A stretch of 6,140 nucleotides of DNA from Acidimicrobiaceae bacterium (GTDB lineage Bacteria; Actinomycetota; Acidimicrobiia; Acidimicrobiales; UBA8190), in NCBI GenBank assembly GCA_003453695.1, contig DMNK01000172.1, forward strand, positions 1 to 6,140, read 5' to 3'. Shown one piece after another: positions 1-6,140 of this stretch. The notes under the pieces were generated by a model that worked only from the letters and a program-made list of their open reading frames with translations, searched no databases and was not told the DNA's origin. A program made the position numbers and the translations under genes. The first letter of the stretch is position 1. Each line of letters opens with the position of its first letter.

Positions 1-557
1 TTCACCGTCTTCTCGGCCAGGTCCATCTCGACACCGATCTGTCGGTTGGTGAGTCCCTCGGCGATCAGATCGAGGATGCGCTGTTCCTGAGGGGTCAGCC
101 GTGCTTCGTGCACCTCGGCCGTCTGTGAGCGCAGACGCGCCATCACTCGCGCCGCCAGCCCGGCGTCGATCAGCGTGTGACCGGCAGCAACCTGGCGCAC
201 CTCGTTGGCCAGCTCGAATCCCCTCACCTCTTTGAGCACGTACCCGGCGGCGCCGGCCATGATGGCGTCCAGCAACGCCTCGTCGTCGGTGTACGAGGTG
301 AGCATCAGGCAGGCCACCTCGGGGTTGCTCGAACGGATCTCCCGGCACACTTCGATGCCACTGCCGTCGGGCAGGCGGACATCCAACACCGCCACGTCGG
401 GACGAAGCTCTGGGATCTCCTCCAGGGCCTCGGCGGCGGTCGACGCCTCCCCGACCACCTCGATGGACCCCTCGGCCTCGAGCAGGCGCCGCAACCCCTC
501 CCGCACCACCTCGTGGTCGTCCAGGAGGAAGACGCGGATCGAGGCGGAGCCGTTCAT
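1..557 (-). CDS. devR: DevR/DosR-like NarL-family response regulator (C-terminus cut by window edge)
   Basis: Transcription factor of a two-component system: a receiver domain phosphorylated by a histidine kinase, followed by a LuxR-type helix-turn-helix. 185 residues are visible. Receiver (about 6-122): acidic pair D13/D14, phospho-acceptor D59 in VLDVRLPDG, T87 in LTSYT, and K109 in GYVLKE. These correspond, with a constant offset of 5, to D8/D9, D54, T82 and K104 of Mycobacterium tuberculosis DevR as I remember it. The LuxR helix-turn-helix begins near 154 (LTPQEQRILDLIAEGLTNRQI) and the frame leaves the window just after AEKTV, inside the recognition region. The start is ATG at 557; a GTG directly upstream (560) is an in-frame alternative and the ribosome site is weak. 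The gene lies 70 bp downstream of the kinase on the same strand, so the two are probably co-transcribed and partners. The family call is very sure; DevR orthology and a dormancy role are inferences. Confidence 0.93.
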   Translation of the reverse strand, partial: MNGSASIRVFLLDDHEVVREGLRRLLEAEGSIEVVGEASTAAEALEEIPELRPDVAVLDVRLPDGSGIEVCREIRSSNPEVACLMLTSYTDDEALLDAIMAGAAGYVLKEVRGFELANEVRQVAAGHTLIDAGLAARVMARLRSQTAEVHEARLTPQEQRILDLIAEGLTNRQIGVEMDLAEKTV

Positions 558-627
558 CACTCGTGAGCCTGTGCCCGGACCGAGGCGGCGCGCCAGAGGC
601 GAACGTCCCGGGGACGATGACCCTGCC

Positions 628-2112
628 TCACGCCTCGGCTCCTTGCTCCAGCGGCACCCGCCACCGCACCAGCGTGCCCACCAGGGGCCCGGCGGACACC
701 TCGAGCTCACCACCCAGGAGATGCGCCCGGCTGTGCATGTTCTCGAGGCCGTGGCCGGCTGACGGGGCGCCGGCGAGACCGATCCCGTCGTCGGAGACGT
801 TGAGGGTGAGGGCGCCGGCGTCGGCTTCCAAGACGACCTCCACCCGCGACGCCTTGGCGTGCCGGACGATGTTGGAGAGCGCTTCGCGGGCCACCGCCAG
901 CAGATGGTCGGACACCTCCTGGCTGATGGCCGCCTCCACCGGCCCCCGGAACCCGACCCGTGGTTGGAAACCCAACTGGCCGGCCGCTTCGGCGACGACC
1001 TGGCGCAGCTGCTGGCGGATGTCCGGCCCGCTGCTACGGGGGTGCCCCAACGAGAAGATCGTCTCCCGGATCTCCCGGATGACGTAGTCGACGGCGTCGA
1101 CGGCGTCGCCCAGCCGGTCGGCCACTGCTCCGTTCACCAGCGGCTGCAGGGCCTGAAGGGTCATGCCGACGGCGAAGAGCCGCTGAATGACGGTGTCGTG
1201 CAGGTCCCGGGCGATTCGCTCGTGCTCGGCGATCTCGCGCATCTTGTCCAGCTCCGATCGGGCCGCGCCGAGGGAGAGCACGATGGCCGCCGCCGAGGCG
1301 AAGACCTCCATGGAGGCGGTGAGGGAGGGCTCGAAGGCCGGTGCGCCCGGGGGGCGGGCGACCACCAGTACCCCGATCGTCTCGTCGTCGGAGAGCGGCA
1401 GGTAGAGGCCCGGGCCGAAGCCCAGCCGGCGGGCCTCGGGGAGAACCGCCGGGTCGTCGGCCATGCTCGCCACGGCGATGACCGAACGCTCGGCCAGGGC
1501 ACGCGCCGACAGGCTTCCCGGGGCTTCCAGGTGGGCGCCCACCAGGGAGTCGGTCCCTTTGCCGTCGCCGGCCGCCACTTCGAACTGGTCGGCGCCGGCC
1601 GGGACCATCACCCAGGCGGCGGCTGCCTCGGCCAGGGTCCGAGCGCGCTCTGCCGTGAGCGTGAGGGTCTCTGTCGTCGAGCGGCCGCTCAACAGGTCGC
1701 TGGCGATGTCGTTCACGTAGCCCGTCAGTTCCTCGTTTCGCCTGCGCTCGGTGACGTCGCGGATGAAAGCCCCTACGAGAGGCCTCCCTTGCACCAGCAC
1801 GGGAACCAGGCTGATGTCGACGGGGAGCGTGGAACCGTCGGCGCGCCGTGCCGACAGCGCCAGGCCTGATCCCATGCGCCGGGGGACCGGGTCACCCATG
1901 AAGCTGTGACGATGGCCTTCGTGCACGGAGCGCAACGCCTCGGGAAGCAGCACCTCGACCGGGCTCCCCACCAATTCGGCGGGGTCGTACCCGAGCAGTC
2001 GCTCGATGGACGGGCTCGCCAGTTCCACCCGCCCTGACCCGTCCACGACCACGACGGCGTCGGGGGAGGCCACCACCAAGGCCTCGAGGAGCTCGGCCTG
2101 GCTGACCGTCAT
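628..2112 (-). CDS. DevS-type sensor histidine kinase (PAS-GAF-HisKA_3-HATPase)
   Basis: Soluble sensor kinase of 494 residues, probably the partner of the DevR-like regulator just downstream. Domains: PAS about 5-121, ending in the typical IRDVTERR; GAF about 135-285; HisKA_3 dimerisation and phospho-acceptor region about 297-360 with H305 in ARDLHDTVIQRLF; HATPase_c about 395-490 with N-box N414 (ALSNIVRHAKA), DDGIG at 441-445 and GHGLENM at 453-459. All catalytic motifs are intact and no transmembrane segment is seen, so it should sense a cytoplasmic signal. The GAF and kinase core resemble the kinase-proximal half of mycobacterial DevS/DosT. DevS has a heme-binding GAF in front; this protein has a PAS domain there, with H64 in a FixL-like position. 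ATG at 2112 has no clear Shine-Dalgarno sequence, but a TANNNT hexamer lies 7 nt upstream, suggesting a leaderless transcript. The signal it detects is unknown. Confidence 0.93.
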   Translation of the reverse strand: MTVSQAELLEALVVASPDAVVVVDGSGRVELASPSIERLLGYDPAELVGSPVEVLLPEALRSVHEGHRHSFMGDPVPRRMGSGLALSARRADGSTLPVDISLVPVLVQGRPLVGAFIRDVTERRRNEELTGYVNDIASDLLSGRSTTETLTLTAERARTLAEAAAAWVMVPAGADQFEVAAGDGKGTDSLVGAHLEAPGSLSARALAERSVIAVASMADDPAVLPEARRLGFGPGLYLPLSDDETIGVLVVARPPGAPAFEPSLTASMEVFASAAAIVLSLGAARSELDKMREIAEHERIARDLHDTVIQRLFAVGMTLQALQPLVNGAVADRLGDAVDAVDYVIREIRETIFSLGHPRSSGPDIRQQLRQVVAEAAGQLGFQPRVGFRGPVEAAISQEVSDHLLAVAREALSNIVRHAKASRVEVVLEADAGALTLNVSDDGIGLAGAPSAGHGLENMHSRAHLLGGELEVSAGPLVGTLVRWRVPLEQGAEA

Positions 2113-2119
2113 GCAAACG

Positions 2120-2125
2120 AGCGTA
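2120..2125 (-). promoter_or_regulatory. Candidate -10 element for a leaderless kinase transcript
   Basis: Read on the minus strand the hexamer is TACGCT, followed by 7 nt and then the kinase ATG. A TANNNT hexamer 6-7 nt before a start codon that lacks a Shine-Dalgarno sequence is the usual layout of leaderless genes in actinobacteria. No convincing -35 element is seen. Such hexamers also occur by chance, so this is only a candidate. Confidence 0.3.
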
Positions 2126-2191
2126 GGTCCGCCGGAGCCGCTGCGGACAGAAACGGCCGCCGACGCCGCTCGGGGCCTCTCCTTCGAGCCC

Positions 2192-2205
2192 GGGCCTTTC
2201 GCCCC
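2192..2205. promoter_or_regulatory. Degenerate DosR-box-like palindrome in the divergent intergenic region
   Basis: The 14-mer GGGCCTTTCGCCCC lies between the kinase and PPOX genes, about 92-105 bp upstream of the PPOX start. It agrees with the core of the mycobacterial DosR consensus (GGGACTWWAGTCCC, from memory) at 11 of 14 positions; the flanks do not match well. A second GGGCCT occurs 19 bp to the left, at 2173-2178, close to two helical turns away. In G+C-rich DNA such matches come easily, so the site is a hypothesis suggested mainly by its position beside a DevR-like regulator. Confidence 0.2.
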
Positions 2206-2283
2206 TTCTGGGATGCAGCTGGAACTGTTCTTCTTGCTGTCAACAAGAGGTTACGAGCGCACCGGCCGAAGCGTCGGTTCCTC

Positions 2284-2290
2284 GGAAGGA
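2284..2290 (+). promoter_or_regulatory. Ribosome binding site of the PPOX gene
   Basis: GGAAGGA sits 6 nt before ATG 2297. It decides between this start and an in-frame ATG at 2213, which would add 28 residues unlike the family and has no comparable site in front. Confidence 0.75.
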
Positions 2291-2296
2291 CCGGAC

Positions 2297-2731
2297 ATGG
2301 GACTGTCCTTGGAGCAGGACCGAGCCAGGGTCTTCGAGATCCTGGGTGAAGGGGAGTGCCGGTGGTTGCTGGAGAAGCAGTCCATCGGCAGAGTGGCGGT
2401 GTCCCTGGGGGCCCTGCCCTTCGTGTCGCCCGTCAACTACGCCATGGCCAACGGGACGATCTGCTTCCTCACCGGACAGGGCACGAAGCTGGCGGCCGCG
2501 GTCCGGGGCACGGTGGTGGCCTTCGAGATCGACGCCGTCGAGGCCGCCTACCACCAGGGCTGGAGCGTCCTGGCCGTGGGCGAGGCGCACGAGGTTCCTC
2601 AGCCCGAGGCCGGCCTGCTTCGAGCGCGGCTGCCCCTGGCGCCGTGGGCCCCGGGGAGCCGGGACCACCTCGTGCGGATCGTGCCGGAATTCCTCTCCGG
2701 ACGCCGTATCGGCTTCATCGGCCCAGGGTGA
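2297..2731 (+). CDS. PPOX-family (pyridoxamine 5'-phosphate oxidase-like) flavin-binding protein
   Basis: A 144-residue cytoplasmic protein of the split-barrel PPOX superfamily, whose members bind FMN, FAD, F420 or heme. Seen in the sequence: an N-terminal helix ending in the ECRWLLEKQSIGRVAVS segment (20-36), the strand PFVSPVNYAM (41-50), ICFLTGQGTKLAAA (55-68), VVAFEID (73-79), the WSVLAVGEAHEV strand (89-100) and the terminal PWAPGSRDHLVRIVPEFLSGRRI block (116-138). This pattern is typical of small actinobacterial PPOX proteins annotated as pyridoxamine oxidase-like; it is not true PdxH, which is longer. The gene is divergent from the DevS-like kinase. Related PPOX genes (Rv0080, Rv3129) belong to the M. 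tuberculosis DosR regulon as I recall, so control by the adjacent regulator is plausible. Cofactor and substrate cannot be told from the sequence. Confidence 0.88.
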   Translation: MGLSLEQDRARVFEILGEGECRWLLEKQSIGRVAVSLGALPFVSPVNYAMANGTICFLTGQGTKLAAAVRGTVVAFEIDAVEAAYHQGWSVLAVGEAHEVPQPEAGLLRARLPLAPWAPGSRDHLVRIVPEFLSGRRIGFIGPG

Positions 2732-2799
2732 CGCCGGCCACCGCGCTCACCTGATGCCGTGATGGCGGGCCTGGGCGTCGCCGGGATCAGTGTCGGGAT

Positions 2800-2817
2800 C
2801 GCCGGCTTCCGTCGGCG
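2800..2817 (+). terminator. Weak candidate terminator after the PPOX gene
   Basis: CGCCGGC and GTCGGCG can form a 7-bp stem (one G-U pair) around a TTCC loop, starting 69 nt after the PPOX stop codon. There is no T-run. Short G+C-rich hairpins are common by chance here, so support is modest. Confidence 0.3.
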
Positions 2818-2952
2818 GGACCTCCGGGCTGAGTGATCCTTCCCACCTGCCGAGTCACCGGCCGACGACGTCAGGCCCAGGCCCTACGCCTCTGCTCGAT
2901 CCGGCGATCGGCCCCGACAATGGGACACAGGCTCCGCGCAGGAGCGTTGAGC

Positions 2953-2958
2953 AAGGAG
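2953..2958 (+). promoter_or_regulatory. Ribosome binding site of the membrane protein gene
   Basis: AAGGAG lies 9 nt before ATG 2968. It fixes the start of the membrane protein at MRRKTFDML, directly before the first transmembrane helix, although the frame is open further upstream to about 2833. Confidence 0.75.
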
Positions 2959-2967
2959 CGACAGAAC

Positions 2968-3588
2968 ATGCGACGCAAGACCTTCGACATGCTCGCGACA
3001 GCTGGTGGTGCGGTTCTCGCCATCGTGCTGATCGCCGCCGGCTCGCTCGGGATGTGGGGATACAGCTACGCCAACAGCAACGTCCACGACCAGCTGGCCG
3101 CACAGAAGATCACCTTCCCGCCCGCCTCGGCGTTCGCCAGCGCCAAGGCAGGGGGCGAGATCACCCCCAGCATGATCCCATCGGTCTCGCAATATGCGGG
3201 ACAGCAGCTGCTCACCGGGCAGCAGGCCAAGGTGTACGCCGACGACTTCATCGCCGTGCACATCCAGGAAATCGGGGGTGGGCTCACCTACTCCCAGCTC
3301 AGCTCCCAGGCCAGGGCCCTCCCCAAGGGGTCGGCGGCCTACACGGCAGCTGAGGCCAAGGTGCAGACCGTCTTCCAAGGAACGACGCTCCGCGGTCTGC
3401 TCCTCGAGGCGTACGCCTTCGGGACGATCGGTCAGATCGCTTTGGTGGCAGCGATCGTGTCCTTCATCCTGGCGGGCGTGATGATGGTCCTCACCCTTCT
3501 CGGGATCTGGCACTTCAGCCGGACGCCCGAGGAGGTGGAGTTCCCCAAGTCGTTCCACCACGAGGAGCGGGTGCCGGCCGGCGTGTGA
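2968..3588 (+). CDS. Two-pass membrane protein of unknown function (family often mislabelled LigA)
   Basis: 206 residues. A short basic N-terminus (MRRKTF) is followed by a hydrophobic helix at about 9-31, an extracytoplasmic region of about 110 residues, a second helix at about 153-181, and a charged C-terminal tail (FSRTPEEVEFPKSFHHEER). The outside region carries the NVHDQLAAQKITFPP block (38-52), AKVYADDFIAVHI (87-99), GGLTYSQ (103-109) and, before helix 2, TLRGLLLEAYAFGTIG (140-155). I recognise these blocks from an actinobacterial membrane protein family frequently annotated 'aromatic ring-opening dioxygenase LigA'. Nothing here supports a dioxygenase: there is no metal-site pattern and the protein is mostly membrane anchor plus loop, so that name should not be carried over. 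The gene stands alone, with its own ribosome site and a strong hairpin after it. Function unknown. Confidence 0.88.
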   Translation: MRRKTFDMLATAGGAVLAIVLIAAGSLGMWGYSYANSNVHDQLAAQKITFPPASAFASAKAGGEITPSMIPSVSQYAGQQLLTGQQAKVYADDFIAVHIQEIGGGLTYSQLSSQARALPKGSAAYTAAEAKVQTVFQGTTLRGLLLEAYAFGTIGQIALVAAIVSFILAGVMMVLTLLGIWHFSRTPEEVEFPKSFHHEERVPAGV

Positions 3589-3622
3589 GCAACCGACCGT
3601 CCCACTCCCACGTGGGGCTCAT

Positions 3623-3654
3623 CACCGGCCCGGCTCTTCGGAGCCGGGCCGGTG
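3623..3654. terminator. Bidirectional terminator hairpin between convergent genes
   Basis: A perfect 14-bp inverted repeat (left arm 3623-3636, right arm 3641-3654) closes on a TTCG tetraloop with a C-G closing pair, the very stable C(UUCG)G form. It lies 35 nt after the membrane protein stop codon and 52 nt beyond the stop of the opposing monooxygenase-hydrolase gene. There is no clear T-run on either side, which is common for terminators in G+C-rich actinobacteria. Position and perfect pairing make it the likely end point for both transcripts. Confidence 0.78.
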
Positions 3655-3705
3655 CGCGTTCCAGTGTTGGAAATTGCGCTGGTCGGCCTCGGTCCGGGGC
3701 TGCCT

Positions 3706-6140
3706 TCAGCCGGGAATCGGCGCCGGGAACCAGCCACGCACGTCCTCGGCCATCTGCGCCCGGATCGGACCGGCCGAGATGATCACCCCCACCATGGTCA
3801 CCGACGTGTGGATCTGACCCCGCCCCTTCCGGTGCACGACGGGGACACCGGCATCGGCCAGAGCCTCGGCGTAGGCGGTTCCCTCGTCACGAAGCGGGTC
3901 GAATTCGGAGGTGACCACGACGGCGGGCGGCAGCCCCGACAGCTCGCCACGCAGGGGCGCTGCCCTGGGGTCGCGGCGATCGGACGGATCGGCATAGAGG
4001 TCCCAGAACCACCGCATGGTGGGGGCGTTGAAGATGAGACCCTGGGCGTGCTCGTCGTAGGACGGCCGGGTGGTGTCGCTGTCGGTGACCGGGTTGACGA
4101 GCAACTGGCCGGCGATGGCCGGTCCCCCGGCGTCGCGGGCCAGCTGACAGACGACGGCGGCCAGGTTGGCGCCCGCGCTCCATCCCGCCACGCCCAGCTG
4201 GCCCGGTACTCCACCGAACTCCTCGGGTCGGGCGGCGATCCATCGGACCGCCGACCAGGCGTCCTCGACGGGAGCCGGGAAGCGGTCCTCGGGAGCATGG
4301 CGGTAGTCGACCGACACGACCACGGCGCCGGTGCGGGCACACAGGTCCCGGCACAGCCGGTCGTCGGTGCCGACGTTGCCGAGCACCCATCCCCCGCCGT
4401 GGAAGTAGGCGAGCACCGGGTGCGGGCCGCGGCCGGCCGGCCGGTAGAGGCGGTAGTCCAGCTGGCGCGCCGCACCGGGAAGGGTGCCGTCGCACACCTC
4501 CCCGACCTCGGGCCCGGGTGGGGCGACGGCCGCCGAGGCGGCCATGATCATCCGGGCCTGCTCGACCGGCATCGATTCGAAGGCGGGCATCCCGAGCTGC
4601 TCGAACATCTGTAGCACGAGGGCGACGTCGGGCTGCAGCCGGCGCACCACCCCGTCGTTGCACACTGCGCCGCCGGGCCCGGCCATCGTGAAGCCCAGGT
4701 AGTCGTTGTCCACCACCTCGTCGCAGGCGGCCCGGTAGCCGTCCACCCCACCGATGTAGGGAAGGAACACCAGCGGCTTGCCCGGGACGTTGGCGCCCAT
4801 GTACCAGGAATTGGCCAGAGGGTGCAGAGTGATGGCCGCGCAGTCGGCTACGTGCTGGTTCCATCCCGCCTCGGCGACATCGGTGGGTTCGATCGTTTCG
4901 AAGCGGTGCTCGCCCATGTAGCTGACGCAGGCGGCGACCCAGTCGACGTGCTGCTCGATGGAGACGGCCATGTTGGACAACACCGACGGGCTGCCGGGGC
5001 CGGTGATCATGAAGAAGTTGGGGAACCCGGTGGTGGTGAGCCCCAGGTAGGTCGAGGGGCCCTTCTCCCATTTGTCCTTGAGGGTCACCCCGTGCCGACC
5101 GGTGATGTCGACGTTGACGAGCGGTCCCGTCATGGCGTCGAAGCCGGTGGCGTAGACGATGGCGTCGAACTCGAAGCGCTCGTCTGTCGTGTCGATGCCG
5201 GTCTCGGTGACGGTGGAGATCGGCGTCTTGCGGAGGTCGACGAGGCGGACGTGGGGAAGGTTGAAGGTCTGGTAGTAGCCGGTGTCGAGACAGGGCCGCT
5301 TGGTGCCGAAGGGGTAGTCCTTGGGGCACAGGGCCTCGGCCACGTCGGGGTCCTCCACGGTGTGGCGGATGCGTTCGCGGATCATCTCGGCCACGTGCTC
5401 GTTGGACACCGGGTCGAAGAACTGGTCGTTGAACACTCCCAGGATGGCGAACAGCTCACCCTCGTTCCACGCCCACTCGAATCGCCGGCGGCGCACCTCC
5501 TCGGTGGCGGTGACCCCGCTCACGTCGGTGATCTCCGTGGGAATGCCGCCTCGCGACCACCTGGCCTGGTGCCGATAGGCAGCCCGATCGGCTTTGAGAG
5601 CGGCCAGCCGTTCGGCCGAGGGCGGCCCGTTGTGGGCGGGCACCGAGAAATTCGGGGTGCGCTGGAAGACCGTCACCGACGACGCCTGAGCGGCGATCAA
5701 CGGAATGGCCTGGATGCCCGAGGATCCGGTGCCGACGACGGCGACGCGCTTGGAGGTGAAGTCGACCTCCTCGTGCGGCCACTTGCTCGTGAAGTACGAC
5801 TCTCCACAGAAGCGCTCGGCGCCCTCGATGTCAGGTGTCTTGGGCAGCGAGAGGCAGCCGGTGGCCATGATGTAGAAGCGGCAGCCGATCTCGTCACCGC
5901 CATCGGTCGTGAGCCGCCAACGCCTGGCTTCGTCGTCCCACACCGCCGAGACGATCCTGGTCGAGAAGCGGAAGTCACGGCGAAGGTCGTACCGGTCGGC
6001 GACGACACCTAGGTAGGCGAGGATCTCCGGTTGGGTGGCGTACTTCTCCGACCACGTCCAGGAGTCTTCGAGGTCGGGGTCGAAGCTGAAGGTGTAGTCC
6101 GTGGTGGGGATGTCGCATCGGGCGCCCGGGTAGCGGTTCC
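3706..6140 (-). CDS. Baeyer-Villiger monooxygenase fused to HSL-type alpha/beta-hydrolase (N-terminus outside window)
   Basis: One frame, open from the right edge (first full codon 6138-6136) to TGA at 3706, 810 residues visible. The GTG at 5943 is internal and not the start, since family sequence continues upstream. Monooxygenase part, about 1-485: NRYPGARCD at the edge (end of the type I BVMO signature), an FxGxxx(H)xxxWP fingerprint at 110-121 with Phe116 in place of His, second Rossmann motif GTGSSG at 136-141, KRP at 280-282 carrying the likely active-site Arg, ATGFDA, GFPNFF. About 50-60 N-terminal residues with the first GxGxxG should be missing. Hydrolase part, about 503-810: HGGGW oxyanion motif 580-584, GWSAG with nucleophile S654, D747 in EFDPLRD, H777 in GQIHTS. 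This is a family IV (HSL) esterase with its usual N-terminal cap. Inferred reaction: NADPH- and O2-dependent conversion of a ketone to an ester, then hydrolysis. Substrate unknown; cytoplasmic. Confidence 0.93.
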   Translation of the reverse strand, partial: NRYPGARCDIPTTDYTFSFDPDLEDSWTWSEKYATQPEILAYLGVVADRYDLRRDFRFSTRIVSAVWDDEARRWRLTTDGGDEIGCRFYIMATGCLSLPKTPDIEGAERFCGESYFTSKWPHEEVDFTSKRVAVVGTGSSGIQAIPLIAAQASSVTVFQRTPNFSVPAHNGPPSAERLAALKADRAAYRHQARWSRGGIPTEITDVSGVTATEEVRRRRFEWAWNEGELFAILGVFNDQFFDPVSNEHVAEMIRERIRHTVEDPDVAEALCPKDYPFGTKRPCLDTGYYQTFNLPHVRLVDLRKTPISTVTETGIDTTDERFEFDAIVYATGFDAMTGPLVNVDITGRHGVTLKDKWEKGPSTYLGLTTTGFPNFFMITGPGSPSVLSNMAVSIEQHVDWVAACVSYMGEHRFETIEPTDVAEAGWNQHVADCAAITLHPLANSWYMGANVPGKPLVFLPYIGGVDGYRAACDEVVDNDYLGFTMAGPGGAVCNDGVVRRLQPDVALVLQMFEQLGMPAFESMPVEQARMIMAASAAVAPPGPEVGEVCDGTLPGAARQLDYRLYRPAGRGPHPVLAYFHGGGWVLGNVGTDDRLCRDLCARTGAVVVSVDYRHAPEDRFPAPVEDAWSAVRWIAARPEEFGGVPGQLGVAGWSAGANLAAVVCQLARDAGGPAIAGQLLVNPVTDSDTTRPSYDEHAQGLIFNAPTMRWFWDLYADPSDRRDPRAAPLRGELSGLPPAVVVTSEFDPLRDEGTAYAEALADAGVPVVHRKGRGQIHTSVTMVGVIISAGPIRAQMAEDVRGWFPAPIPG

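Noticed and set aside
604..616. Inverted repeat CGTCCCGGGGACG between kinase and regulator.
   Set aside because: The GTCCC/GGGAC arms are in the reverse order to a DosR box and there is only 1 nt between them, so neither an operator of that type nor a hairpin is supported.
1086..1108. Short GTCGACGGC tandem repeat.
   Set aside because: It encodes a DAVDAVD stretch within the kinase dimerisation helix and is explained by coding.
859..1869. A 336-codon plus-strand open frame antisense to the kinase.
   Set aside because: It is rich in Gly, Arg and His with no domain pattern, whereas the kinase frame shows all expected motifs.
2232..2248. Inverted repeat TCTTG-N7-CAAGA in an A+T-richer patch before the PPOX gene.
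   Set aside because: The patch may hold the promoter, but no -35/-10 pair with normal spacing could be found and the arms are short.
2006..2296. N-terminal extension of the PPOX frame upstream of 2297.
   Set aside because: It would overlap the divergent kinase gene and resembles nothing in the family; a good ribosome site lies directly before ATG 2297.
2897..2910. Inverted repeat CGATC-CGGC-GATCG upstream of the membrane protein gene.
   Set aside because: Arms of only 5 bp, no matching promoter element nearby; likely chance.
3652..4614. A 320-codon plus-strand open frame over the hydrolase domain.
   Set aside because: It overlaps the well-supported esterase domain and shows no recognisable motif.
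3887..5329. A 480-codon minus-strand frame offset from the monooxygenase-hydrolase.
   Set aside because: It is an Arg/Pro-rich frame-shifted reading of the real gene.
4822..6012. A 396-codon open frame on the plus strand, antisense to the monooxygenase.
   Set aside because: The minus-strand frame matches known monooxygenase motifs throughout. The antisense frame has low-complexity Gly/Val/Asp-rich composition, as expected opposite a G+C-rich gene.

Overview
The window is G+C-rich and its codons mostly end in G or C. With a DevR/DosR-type response regulator, a DevS-type kinase core, a PPOX-family protein and a membrane protein family I know mainly from actinobacteria, it looks like a chromosomal piece of an actinomycete (Actinomycetota). 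I cannot place it to genus. No RNA genes, CRISPR arrays, insertion sequences or phage genes are visible.

Left part (1-2731): a two-component system on the minus strand, histidine kinase first (628-2112) and then a NarL/LuxR-type response regulator (557 down past the left edge). The regulator matches mycobacterial DevR (DosR) at all key receiver positions. The kinase has DevS-like GAF, HisKA_3 and HATPase parts, but a PAS domain stands where DevS has its heme-binding first GAF domain. Divergently transcribed from the kinase, across a 184-bp intergenic region, is a small PPOX-fold flavin-type protein (2297-2731), a class of gene also found in the mycobacterial dormancy regulon. Together these look like a redox- or gas-responsive module with one likely target gene next door.

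Middle (2732-3705): a 236-bp gap with a weak candidate terminator, then a two-pass membrane protein of unknown function (2968-3588). It belongs to a family that databases often mislabel 'aromatic ring-opening dioxygenase LigA'. A perfect 14-bp hairpin with a UUCG loop (3623-3654) separates it from the convergent gene on its right.

Right part (3706 to the right edge, minus strand): one long open frame of at least 810 codons that fuses a type I Baeyer-Villiger monooxygenase to an HSL-type (family IV) alpha/beta-hydrolase. The two halves could act in sequence, ketone to ester and ester to alcohol plus acid. Its N-terminus with the first FAD-binding motif lies outside the window. The most notable points are this fusion, a His-to-Phe change in the Baeyer-Villiger fingerprint, and a FixL-like histidine in the PAS domain of the kinase.
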